A stretch of DNA of 38,699 bases from Bacteroidales bacterium (GTDB lineage Bacteria > Bacteroidota > Bacteroidia > Bacteroidales > Muribaculaceae). Shown here piece after piece: positions 32,175 to 38,699 of the stretch. The stretch covers positions 1 to 38,699 of the forward strand of contig JAUNPQ010000015.1 in the NCBI GenBank assembly GCA_030536615.1. The letters run 5' to 3'. How positions within the stretch are numbered: position 1 is the first letter of the stretch; every line of letters starts with the position of its first letter. The position numbers and the translations under genes are program-made. A model generated the notes under the pieces. That model ran no database searches, was not told where the DNA came from, and was given only the letters and a program-made list of their open reading frames with translations.

Positions 32175-33075
32175 CAGGGATAGTGTTTTTCCAACGGTTA
32201 TGCGACCACAGCCATATTGACGGATTGCGTTCAATTGTTTCTTGAAGAAGCTGCATGTAATTATCTGTAAGATAATATTCAGGTGTATCAGCGCCGTTCT
32301 CACTCATCAGCCGGACATCAATCATATATTTGCCACGTCCAAGCTTATGCATGTCAAAATACACCACAGCCATACCAAGTCGCCGCGCAAGTGTCTCAGT
32401 GCCGGTGATCACACCCGTGCGCCTGTTCAGGAAATCAACAATATGCACGGCATCACCATGACTCGGTTTCTGATCACTCATAAATCCGGTCACTGTCGGA
32501 ATGCCATCGCGCCTGTACTGGAGAAGGCTGCGTAATGCAACTTTTTTAGGTATGCTGACAGAATGGAATCGGGAACGCAACTGAAGCATCAGGGAATCAA
32601 ATTTCCCGTTTCTGAGCGGGCGATATATCTGACACATGAGCGCGCCGGCGGCGAGTTGTTCCGTACAATACAATGTCACACTGGGACACCATTCCCAGTT
32701 GAAGCAATGAGAGAAGTATGCCACTGTCCCGCGGCCTTCATCCATCAGCCTGCGCAGAATCTCAACATTTTCAAACTTAAAGCGACGCTTCATGCTGCTA
32801 TCGCTAATATGCATCAGCTTAATAGTTTCCAATATATAGTCCGCAAAGTTCCGGTAGAACTTACGCTCTATGATGCGACGTTCTTTTCCCCCTTTCGCCG
32901 GAAAACATTCCGCAAGATTTTTCCGCACCATCTTACGCCGGTAACGGATTACAAAATACATCAGCACGAAGATTATGTCAGCAATGCCATATAATATCCA
33001 GAATGGCATAAAGGCAACCACATGCAAAAAGCCTTTCAGTATGTGATATGGTATGTCGCGAATAAATCCCATCAC
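32164..33075 (-). CDS. LpxL/HtrB-like lysophospholipid or lipid A acyltransferase
   Basis: A 303-residue membrane-bound acyltransferase. An N-terminal hydrophobic helix (residues about 13-45) precedes the catalytic HX4E motif at H123 and E128 (SHCFNWEW), the LPLAT variant used by late lipid A acyltransferases. A second conserved patch, GFMSDQKPSHGDA with FLNRRTGVITGTETLARR, corresponds to the substrate-binding block. It would add an acyl chain to lipid A or a related glycolipid on the inner-membrane face. The start overlaps mtaB by 4 nt and the end overlaps the glycosyltransferase by 11 nt. Confidence 0.9.
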   Translation of the reverse strand: MMGFIRDIPYHILKGFLHVVAFMPFWILYGIADIIFVLMYFVIRYRRKMVRKNLAECFPAKGGKERRIIERKFYRNFADYILETIKLMHISDSSMKRRFKFENVEILRRLMDEGRGTVAYFSHCFNWEWCPSVTLYCTEQLAAGALMCQIYRPLRNGKFDSLMLQLRSRFHSVSIPKKVALRSLLQYRRDGIPTVTGFMSDQKPSHGDAVHIVDFLNRRTGVITGTETLARRLGMAVVYFDMHKLGRGKYMIDVRLMSENGADTPEYYLTDNYMQLLQETIERNPSIWLWSHNRWKNTIPDGK

Positions 33076-34394
33076 CGGTTTATAACTGATGCATGTATAA
33101 AATCGCCATCGTCTGACAGACGGTCAAGGCGCACGTCAACTATAGTGTTGTCAAGACTTGCCGGAGCATCAACCTCAATTTTCAGATAATTATCCGTGAA
33201 TCCGCTCATTGGATGTCCAGGTTTTGTATGCTCAAGCAGCACGGGGCGTACGGAGCCTATGAACCGGCGGGAGAATTCCTTGAGTTTGTCATCACTGAGC
33301 GACAACATGCGGTTGGCACGCTGACGCTGAACTTTAGGATGCACTTTCCCATCAAGGCCAAGTGCCTGGGTGCCCGGACGTTCGCTGTAGACAAACACAT
33401 GCAGCCGCGAAATATCAAGTTCCTTGCAGAAGTTGAAAGATTCCTCAAAACACTCATCTGTCTCGCCCCGCGCCCCAACTATGAGGTCGACTCCTATAAA
33501 AGCATCGGGCATGACTTGCCTGATCCGTTCAATCTTATGGCGGAAAAGGGCGGTGTCATAACGTCTCCGCATCAGTTTCAGCACTGTGTCGCTTCCGCAT
33601 TGCAACGGAATGTGAAAATGCGGCATAAAGCGCTTTGATGATGCGCAGAAATCAATAATGCCATCTGACAGAAGATTAGGCTCGATCGACGATATTCTGT
33701 ACCGCTCTATCCCGTCAACTTCATCAAGAGCACGTACCAGATTACCAAAGGTCTCGCCATTACGGCGTCCGAAATCGCCGATATTGACTCCGGTGATGAC
33801 TATCTCCTTGCCTCCTTGTGCGCTTACCTGCTGCGCCTGACTCACAATCTGCTCAATTGTGCCGGAGCGGGAGCGGCCACGGGCGCGGGGAATAGTGCAG
33901 TATGTGCACCAGTAATCGCAACCATCCTGAACTTTGAGGAAATATCGCGTACGGTCTCCCCGTGAGCATGACGGCGTAAAATTCTCAATGTCTTTTGCGG
34001 GAATAACATGCTCCTGTCGTTCTTTCTCAACTTTCCAACGTGTCAGGAATTCATGGAGACGGTCCTTTTTGTCATTGCCGGCAACAACGGCCACGCCCGG
34101 CAGCTCTATTATGTCAGTATGCTTGAGCTGTGCATAGCAGCCTGTGACAACAATGGCTGCCTGCGGGAATCGTTTATGGAATGAGTGAATGGCCTGACGG
34201 CATTTCTTGTCCGCGACCTCCGTCACAGAGCAGGTGTTGATCACAACTATATCAGGGACATCCCCTACTGCGGCACGGAGCAGGCCGTGTTCCGCGAAAA
34301 TTCCGGCAACGGTGGAGGTCTCAGCAAAATTGAGCTTGCAGCCAAAGGTATGGAAATATACCTTGCTATTATTCAACGGTGAAACATCAGTCAT
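33072..34394 (-). CDS. mtaB: tRNA t6A37 methylthiotransferase MtaB
   Basis: A 440-residue methylthiotransferase, started at the ATG at 34394, 13 nt after the MBOAT stop; the longer frame to 34481 lies inside that gene. The N-terminal UPF0004 domain has three cluster cysteines, C19 (TFGCKLN), C55 (NTCSVT) and C86 (TGCYAQ). The radical SAM motif is C159, C163, C166 (CDYWCTYC), and a TRAM-like C-terminal domain follows. The GCKLN and CTYCTIPRARG forms are typical of MtaB and not MiaB or RimO. It adds a methylthio group to t6A at position 37 of tRNAs reading ANN codons. Its place among envelope genes looks accidental but is coupled by overlap to the acyltransferase. Confidence 0.94.
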   Translation of the reverse strand: MTDVSPLNNSKVYFHTFGCKLNFAETSTVAGIFAEHGLLRAAVGDVPDIVVINTCSVTEVADKKCRQAIHSFHKRFPQAAIVVTGCYAQLKHTDIIELPGVAVVAGNDKKDRLHEFLTRWKVEKERQEHVIPAKDIENFTPSCSRGDRTRYFLKVQDGCDYWCTYCTIPRARGRSRSGTIEQIVSQAQQVSAQGGKEIVITGVNIGDFGRRNGETFGNLVRALDEVDGIERYRISSIEPNLLSDGIIDFCASSKRFMPHFHIPLQCGSDTVLKLMRRRYDTALFRHKIERIRQVMPDAFIGVDLIVGARGETDECFEESFNFCKELDISRLHVFVYSERPGTQALGLDGKVHPKVQRQRANRMLSLSDDKLKEFSRRFIGSVRPVLLEHTKPGHPMSGFTDNYLKIEVDAPASLDNTIVDVRLDRLSDDGDFIHASVINR

Positions 34395-34407
34395 AGTCTC
34401 ATACTGT

Positions 34408-35895
34408 TCAGAACTGGAAATAAATGAATGGCGCCACGTCCTCGCCCTGCAGTTCAAGGACAAGTTGCACAACAACCACAAACACCAGCAGTTTTACAAT
34501 CCACGGCGAGCGCACAAACCACGCCGCTGCTCTCTGCCAGAAATCAGTGGGCAGAATGTGTGATATCACAATCACAGCCATGATAATCAGCCAAAGCCAT
34601 CTGACTGCGACAAAAGGCATGGCGTAGGCCACATCGAAGTCAGAGAATGCATGTGATATCACCGCCACTGAATCGCCGAATGTATCTGCACGAAAAAACA
34701 CCCACAGCAGCATCACAAACATGAATGTCACCAGCCAGCTCAACGCTTTTACGGGCCAACTGTCCCCTATCCTGCCAAGCCAGGGACGCGATGCTTTGTG
34801 AACAGCCAGACCTGCGCCGTGCATGGCTCCCCAGAACACGAATTTCCATGCCGCGCCGTGCCATAGTCCGCCAATGACCATTGTGGCAAAGTTGTTGACA
34901 TAGGTACGGGCGGTTCCTTTGCGATTGCCGCCAAGAGGGATGTAGATGTAATCACGAAGCCATGTGGACAGGGAGATGTGCCATCGCCTCCAGAAGTCAG
35001 TAAGGTTGCGTGATTTGTAGGGAAAGTTGAAGTTCTGTGCAAGACGGAATCCCATGATTAGCGCCAGCCCTATGGCCATATCACTATATCCCGAAAAATC
35101 ACAATATATCTGCATTGTGTAGCCGATTATACCCATCATGGTCTCAAAACCGGAATAGGCCGGGATGCCTGTTGCAGGATCAACAACAAAAATCAGATCG
35201 TTGTATTGGGCAAGATAATCAGCCACAATGGCTTTTTTCACCACTCCGAGTATGATGAGCCACAAACCCATGTATACCATGGTCTTTGTTGCGGAACGGT
35301 TCTCCTCGAGCTGCGGCAGGAAATAGTCGGCGCGCACAATGGGTCCGGCCACAAGCGCCGGAAAAAATGTCAGGAAAAATGCATAGTCCATCCATGTGCG
35401 CGTGGTCTTGACTCTATGCTTGTATACGTCAATCATATAGCTGACTGACTGGAATGTGTAAAAGGATATGCCCACGGGCAGGATGATGTCAAGCGGCTCA
35501 AAGTTGCCTCCAACCATCTGCTGCCAGTTCCACATAAAGAAGTTGGCGTATTTGAACCATGCAAGTATTCCCAATGATGCCAGCAACGACAGCGACAGGC
35601 ATAGCCGTCGTTTCCAGCGTGTGTCCGTGCGCTCCATCAGCCTTGACAGCACCCAGTCAAAGATGCTTGTGGCAGTGAGCATCAGCACAAACCATCCCGA
35701 TGATTTATAATAGAAAAAGAGGCTGAATGCAATGACGAACACTGTCATCTGCCGCCGTCTCTTCTTCAAAGCGGCATAAACAGGCAGAAAAACAAGAAAA
35801 ATCACCCAGAACAGGCCGCTCGAAAATAGCATCGGCTCACCCTCCTTAAAGGTGAGCTGGTCAAGAATGTTTTCTATAACGGAGCACAATACCAT
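34408..35895 (-). CDS. MBOAT family O-acyltransferase (AlgI-like)
   Basis: A 495-residue integral membrane protein with about a dozen hydrophobic segments. The MBOAT signature is present: GISFYTFQSVSYMIDVYK, GPIVRADYFLPQ, DFSGYSDMAIGLALIMGF, FWRRWHISLSTWLRDYIYIPLGGN, and the catalytic histidine H346 in GGLWHGAAW. These motifs are those of AlgI and DltB relatives, which pass acyl groups across the membrane for O-acylation of exopolysaccharides. The immediately upstream SGNH gene (6-nt gap) supplies the periplasmic transferase that such systems need. An N-terminal extension before MLFSSG (residue 22) seems usual in Bacteroidota, so I keep the start at 35895. Confidence 0.94.
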   Translation of the reverse strand: MVLCSVIENILDQLTFKEGEPMLFSSGLFWVIFLVFLPVYAALKKRRRQMTVFVIAFSLFFYYKSSGWFVLMLTATSIFDWVLSRLMERTDTRWKRRLCLSLSLLASLGILAWFKYANFFMWNWQQMVGGNFEPLDIILPVGISFYTFQSVSYMIDVYKHRVKTTRTWMDYAFFLTFFPALVAGPIVRADYFLPQLEENRSATKTMVYMGLWLIILGVVKKAIVADYLAQYNDLIFVVDPATGIPAYSGFETMMGIIGYTMQIYCDFSGYSDMAIGLALIMGFRLAQNFNFPYKSRNLTDFWRRWHISLSTWLRDYIYIPLGGNRKGTARTYVNNFATMVIGGLWHGAAWKFVFWGAMHGAGLAVHKASRPWLGRIGDSWPVKALSWLVTFMFVMLLWVFFRADTFGDSVAVISHAFSDFDVAYAMPFVAVRWLWLIIMAVIVISHILPTDFWQRAAAWFVRSPWIVKLLVFVVVVQLVLELQGEDVAPFIYFQF

Positions 35896-35901
35896 TATAC
35901 T

Positions 35902-36711
35902 TTACCGTTCATTGGGCTGATGAATAAATATACGTTTAGGCCGTGCCTTGAATCCTTGCGCAGGTTTATCCATCCTTATGGGATGTGCGCTGTGCCGCGG
36001 CATCCACCGCGCCACACTGTCCATCCACAATGCCGCCGAAGCAACAGTGGGATGCGCACCGTCCTTGCGTCTTTCAAAACTCATTCCATTGCTGAGAAAA
36101 AAAGATCCTGCCGGCACATTTCCGGCAATAAGGTCATTGATGCCTGTATCCTCTCTCCAGTTCGGCGGTCCTATCCATATGAATGGGATATCACCGATCT
36201 CTTTTATGATTTTTTTGACGTAGCCGTCGCGTTTTTTCTTTATGTCGCGTATCATCAGCTCATTTGAGCCAAGACATATGAATATATAATCGGGATGCAG
36301 TTTGTTTATATATGATGTCAGTTTGGCTGACTCGGCCCATCTTTCAGTTGATGAACTGTACCATATCACCGAGTAAAGGGTGTGGCCGTTCTCGGCGGCA
36401 TAGGCAGCCAGACGCGGTGAAAGCCCGTCGAGCATGGAATCGCCAATAAACAATATTGTCTTGGGGACTGTGTCCGGTTCTGCCTGAGCTTTTTTCTCCA
36501 CCACGGCATCTGTGCCTTTAACCGTTTCAGGAGCCAACGTTTTCTGCGATTCATTGTCAGCGCTTTCTGTCTCGGCTGCAAGCACGTCGGCAAAGCTACT
36601 TTTCTTCAGTTCATGACCACCGATTGACAGCGGATCAGCAAACGAAAATGCGACAAAGCCCACAAGCGCAACAGCCAACAACATCCATATTCCTTTATAA
36701 TGCCTGAACAT
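35902..36711 (-). CDS. SGNH/GDSL hydrolase-fold acetyltransferase partner of MBOAT
   Basis: A 269-residue protein with an N-terminal signal anchor (residues about 8-25), a charged linker to about 83, and an SGNH domain. The catalytic serine is S92 in IGDSMLDGL, an oxyanion block is CLGSNEL (147-152), and the D217-x-x-H220 pair (DGAH) completes the triad. This is the layout of periplasmic acetyltransferases such as AlgJ/AlgX or PatB that take acetyl groups from an MBOAT protein, which is encoded 6 nt downstream. The target is probably a surface glycan (inference). A hydrolase acting alone cannot be excluded. Confidence 0.88.
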   Translation of the reverse strand: MFRHYKGIWMLLAVALVGFVAFSFADPLSIGGHELKKSSFADVLAAETESADNESQKTLAPETVKGTDAVVEKKAQAEPDTVPKTILFIGDSMLDGLSPRLAAYAAENGHTLYSVIWYSSSTERWAESAKLTSYINKLHPDYIFICLGSNELMIRDIKKKRDGYVKKIIKEIGDIPFIWIGPPNWREDTGINDLIAGNVPAGSFFLSNGMSFERRKDGAHPTVASAALWMDSVARWMPRHSAHPIRMDKPAQGFKARPKRIFIHQPNER

Positions 36712-36732
36712 ATCTGATGCGTTACAATTTTT

Positions 36733-37248
36733 CTAACGTGTGATTGCGTAATAGTTCCCTGCGCCTTGCATCACTTTGTAGCGTTGTAGCCCATATCCGT
36801 TTTCAGCAGCCGGTCCGGACAGCGGATGTCCGAAGTTCTCATATATGGCATAGGTCGAATGACATTTAGGGCATTCGGCAGTCCGTGATTCCGTATCAAC
36901 GTATACGCGTACATCCGAGCGGCATTCAACGGGACATGCCATGTCATATGCCACCGGGTTTCCGTAGTAATCGCCTACAAGAAGCACGCCCCCGAAGCCG
37001 GTTGCTGAACTTGCCGTGTAAGGAAAGTTGGCAGGCTCGCGGCTTGTAGGCGTAAGGATAAACGCACGCGTATCAAGCGCTCCGCCAATGCCGTAGGTAT
37101 TCCACATACCGGCATTGGCAAAAGTTATGTTCACCGGAGCATATGGCAAGCGGGTATCATCAATTGAGTCGCATGCGGCAATGCCGCTCATGGAGCACAC
37201 AAGCAGGGCAATGCCGATTTTCCGGAAAAATCTCATTGCCTTGTTCAT
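36733..37248 (-). CDS. lipoprotein with Cys/His metal-site pattern (Rieske-like)
   Basis: A 171-residue lipoprotein with a lipobox ending at C26 (GIAAC). The middle is beta-rich. Two metal-ligand pairs follow: C105 and C109 (CPVEC), then C126, C129 and H130 (CPKCHS), with FGHPLSGPA and a final LQRYKV strand. The position of the two halves and the GPA segment recall Rieske [2Fe-2S] domains, but the first half lacks the CXH form, so zinc binding is as likely. The function is unknown to me. It overlaps the SRPBCC gene by 4 nt upstream and lies 21 nt before the SGNH gene. Confidence 0.78.
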   Translation of the reverse strand: MNKAMRFFRKIGIALLVCSMSGIAACDSIDDTRLPYAPVNITFANAGMWNTYGIGGALDTRAFILTPTSREPANFPYTASSATGFGGVLLVGDYYGNPVAYDMACPVECRSDVRVYVDTESRTAECPKCHSTYAIYENFGHPLSGPAAENGYGLQRYKVMQGAGNYYAITR

Positions 37249-37685
37249 TCTTTATCCGCGCACTCTGCATTGGCTATATTCGCCACCAGAACGGAAAATC
37301 CGTCGGCTGCCTGTTGCAGACGCGGACCCAGAAGCGGTTTCAGGAAGAAAGGAAGATCAACCTCAACAGCCGTGCTGACTTCTGTGGCGTCAGGATTGCC
37401 GGCAACCGGTTCAAGAAGAATGTCCATGACAAGCCGCATGGGGTGCGAGCATCCCATGACAATCCTGTTGTCAGTACGTTCCTCAATCTCAAACCGCATT
37501 TCGCCGGCCATAGGATTGCTGACAACAATAGCCTGCGGTTCCAGTCTTATATCCCCCATCTTCTCTCTCATCTCGGCGGGTATATTGTCAAATGACTTCT
37601 GCATTGCGCTCAGATCATCAAATTTCCCCGCAACGACGTCCGCCGGCACGTTTATCGTAACTGTTTTACCTTTATATGTTGACAT
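37245..37685 (-). CDS. SRPBCC (START-like) family protein
   Basis: A 146-residue protein, started at the ATG at 37685. The sequence has the START/Bet v1-like pattern: MSTYKGKTVTINVPADVV, an amphipathic helix with M-rich face (LSAMQKSFDNIPAEMREKM), a beta meander, and a C-terminal helix (LLGPRLQQAADGFSVLVANI). It probably binds a hydrophobic ligand in the cytosol. It is 44 nt downstream of pyrE, an arrangement I believe is conserved in Bacteroidales, and overlaps the following lipoprotein gene by 4 nt. No function can be assigned. Confidence 0.82.
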   Translation of the reverse strand: MSTYKGKTVTINVPADVVAGKFDDLSAMQKSFDNIPAEMREKMGDIRLEPQAIVVSNPMAGEMRFEIEERTDNRIVMGCSHPMRLVMDILLEPVAGNPDATEVSTAVEVDLPFFLKPLLGPRLQQAADGFSVLVANIANAECADKE

Positions 37686-37729
37686 TATTGTATTTATATA
37701 TTGTTTGGAGGTTGTTTGGCAACAATCTC

Positions 37730-38362
37730 TTAATAGCTCCAGTTGTCCGGATCGCGGCGCCACTCTCTCAGTGCGTCCGCATCTTCCGGGTCTATGAAAT
37801 GAGTCTCGATAGCCGCCTCAACCATGGCGTCAAAATTTGTGAGCGAGATGAGTTTCACTCCTTTTGCTTTCAATGCCTGCTCGGCCTGAGGCAGACCGTA
37901 AGTGAATATGGCAACCATGCCGATAACCTTGCATCCGGCATCGCGCAATGATTCAACGACCTTGAGCGACGTATGGGCCGTTGAGATATTATCTTCTATC
38001 ACCACCACTTTCTGGCCAAGTTTCACGTTACCTTCAATCAGATTCTCAAGACCATGGTCTTTTGGCGTCAGTCTGACAAAACAATACGGCAGGCCCATGT
38101 TGTCCGCAACCAGAGCACCATGTGCAATTGCGCCTGTTGCGACACCGGCTATAGCCTCGACAGAACCGAAATTCTCCATGATGACACGGCTGATCTCTGT
38201 TTTGACAAAAGTACGTACCTGCGGGTATGACAATATCTTTCTGTTGTCGGTATATATTGGCGAAACCCATCCTGAGCCCCATGTGAAAGGGTTGTCGGGT
38301 TGGAGTTTTATTGCCGTGATGTCCAGAAGCTTCTTGGCAAGAAGACGCTCTACCTGTTTCAT
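37730..38362 (-). CDS. pyrE: orotate phosphoribosyltransferase, unusual PRPP loop
   Basis: A 210-residue enzyme, started at the ATG at 38362 because the longer frame to 38404 begins upstream of the -7 element at 38391-38398. It converts orotate and PRPP to orotidine 5'-phosphate in pyrimidine synthesis. Family blocks are SGWVSPIYTDNRK (30-42), AGVATGAIAHGALVAD (72-87) and the mobile-loop PKDHG (100-104). The PRPP-binding motif reads IEDNISTAHTS (122-132), where PyrE normally has EDxISTGGSS: A129 and H130 replace the two glycines. The codons are clear in the DNA, so this is not a frameshift. It is likely still PyrE, but altered PRPP handling cannot be excluded. It heads an eight-gene directon. 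Confidence 0.9.
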   Translation of the reverse strand: MKQVERLLAKKLLDITAIKLQPDNPFTWGSGWVSPIYTDNRKILSYPQVRTFVKTEISRVIMENFGSVEAIAGVATGAIAHGALVADNMGLPYCFVRLTPKDHGLENLIEGNVKLGQKVVVIEDNISTAHTSLKVVESLRDAGCKVIGMVAIFTYGLPQAEQALKAKGVKLISLTNFDAMVEAAIETHFIDPEDADALREWRRDPDNWSY

Positions 38363-38390
38363 ATTAAGACTGTGTTTTATAATTTTTATG

Positions 38391-38398
38391 CAAAGATA
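38391..38398 (-). promoter_or_regulatory. pyrE: -7 element (TATCTTTG) for pyrE and its directon
   Basis: It is an exact TAnnTTTG match 29-36 nt before the pyrE ATG, with no clear -33 TTG. Confidence 0.5.
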
Positions 38399-38422
38399 CT
38401 TCATAACTGCGAGAAAACATGC

Positions 38423-38430
38423 TATATTTG
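38423..38430 (+). promoter_or_regulatory. -7 element (TATATTTG) in the pyrE-divergent region
   Basis: It is an exact TAnnTTTG match on the plus strand, 118 nt before the ATG at 38548. The long leader leaves doubt about whether it serves that gene. Confidence 0.35.
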
Positions 38431-38547
38431 CAATTATTTAGGACTTTATTGCCAAAAATGATGACATATCCTCGTTAAACTTCGTTGATTCAGAATTGTC
38501 AAAAAAATAAAGGCAGGCCTATATAACCACAAAACCGGAATACAATT

Positions 38548-38699
38548 ATGCGTAAAATATATACAAGTGTATCAGCACTCATCATATCAGCACTGGTTGC
38601 TGTGCCTGCAATGGACGCACAGTCCCGTGGCCGCAGCGTATACGGCGGAGGCACCCGCACCGAACGTCCCGCGTCACAACGCCCGGGTGGAAACACTCC
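38548..38699 (+). CDS. secreted protein, N-terminal fragment cut by window edge
   Basis: Fifty codons are visible from the ATG at 38548 to the end of the window. They open with a signal peptide (MRKIYTSVSALIISALVAVP, probable cleavage after AMDA or AQS). The first mature residues are rich in Arg, Gly, Ser and Pro (SRGRSVYGGGTRTERPAS), suggesting a flexible start of an exported protein. The family cannot be told. It is divergent from pyrE, with 185 nt between the two starts. Confidence 0.75.
   Translation, partial: MRKIYTSVSALIISALVAVPAMDAQSRGRSVYGGGTRTERPASQRPGGNT

Noticed and set aside
1..38699. CRISPR array, rRNA genes or transposase genes
   Set aside because: No regularly spaced repeats, no rRNA-like sequence and no transposase or integrase frame was found on either strand.

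Overview
The window looks like a chromosomal segment of a Bacteroidales bacterium, most likely of the Muribaculaceae type. This is an inference from several signs: gene families found mainly in Bacteroidota (DUF4250, DUF4421, class III fructose-1,6-bisphosphatase, a TonB-dependent receptor with an N-terminal carboxypeptidase-regulatory-like domain, a pyrE/SRPBCC neighbourhood), repeated Bacteroidota-type promoter elements (TAnnTTTG at -7, TTG or TTTG about 20 nt upstream), and almost no classical Shine-Dalgarno sequences. Most of it is ordinary housekeeping sequence in long, tightly packed directons.

Layout. (1) 1-1228, minus: an A+T-rich edge with a truncated CoiA-like protein behind a small lipoprotein. 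(2) 1592-11591, minus: a seven-gene directon fbp > galE > MlaE-like > MlaF-like > holB > AddB-like nuclease > hemW, with overlaps or gaps of at most 31 nt. (3) 11686-17155, plus, divergent from fbp: DUF4250 protein, UvrD/PcrA helicase, nspC, a family 2 glycosyltransferase, radC. A DUF4421 outer-membrane protein with its own promoter follows. (4) 18448-19998: a tRNA-Ser(UGA) gene whose 3' end is copied 1.4 kb downstream. The two copies bracket a small island carrying one DUF1016/YhcG-type nuclease gene. (5) 20210-21438, plus: a two-gene unit of a PFL-activase-like radical SAM enzyme and a Cys-motif membrane protein. (6) 21420-25095, minus: a TonB-dependent receptor and a Bcr/CflA-type MFS transporter. 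Each is preceded by the same palindrome at the same place relative to its promoter, so they probably form one regulon. (7) 25269-31002, minus: large periplasmic TPR protein > outer-membrane barrel > DEDDy 3'-5' exonuclease > two-TM protein. (8) 31149-38362, minus: pyrE > SRPBCC protein > Cys/His lipoprotein > SGNH hydrolase > MBOAT acyltransferase > mtaB > LpxL-like acyltransferase > glycosyltransferase. (9) 38548-end, plus: the start of a secreted protein.

Functional themes. The left directon joins sugar metabolism (Fbp, GalE), retrograde lipid transport (MlaEF-like) and replication/repair (HolB, AddB-like), continued by UvrD and RadC on the other side of the divergent promoter. The right directon joins pyrimidine synthesis to envelope decoration: O-acetylation by MBOAT plus SGNH, lipid acylation, glycosyl transfer. 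The parts most worth following up are the radical SAM/Cys-motif pair, the tRNA-Ser island, the shared operator of the receptor and exporter, and a PyrE with a non-canonical PRPP loop.
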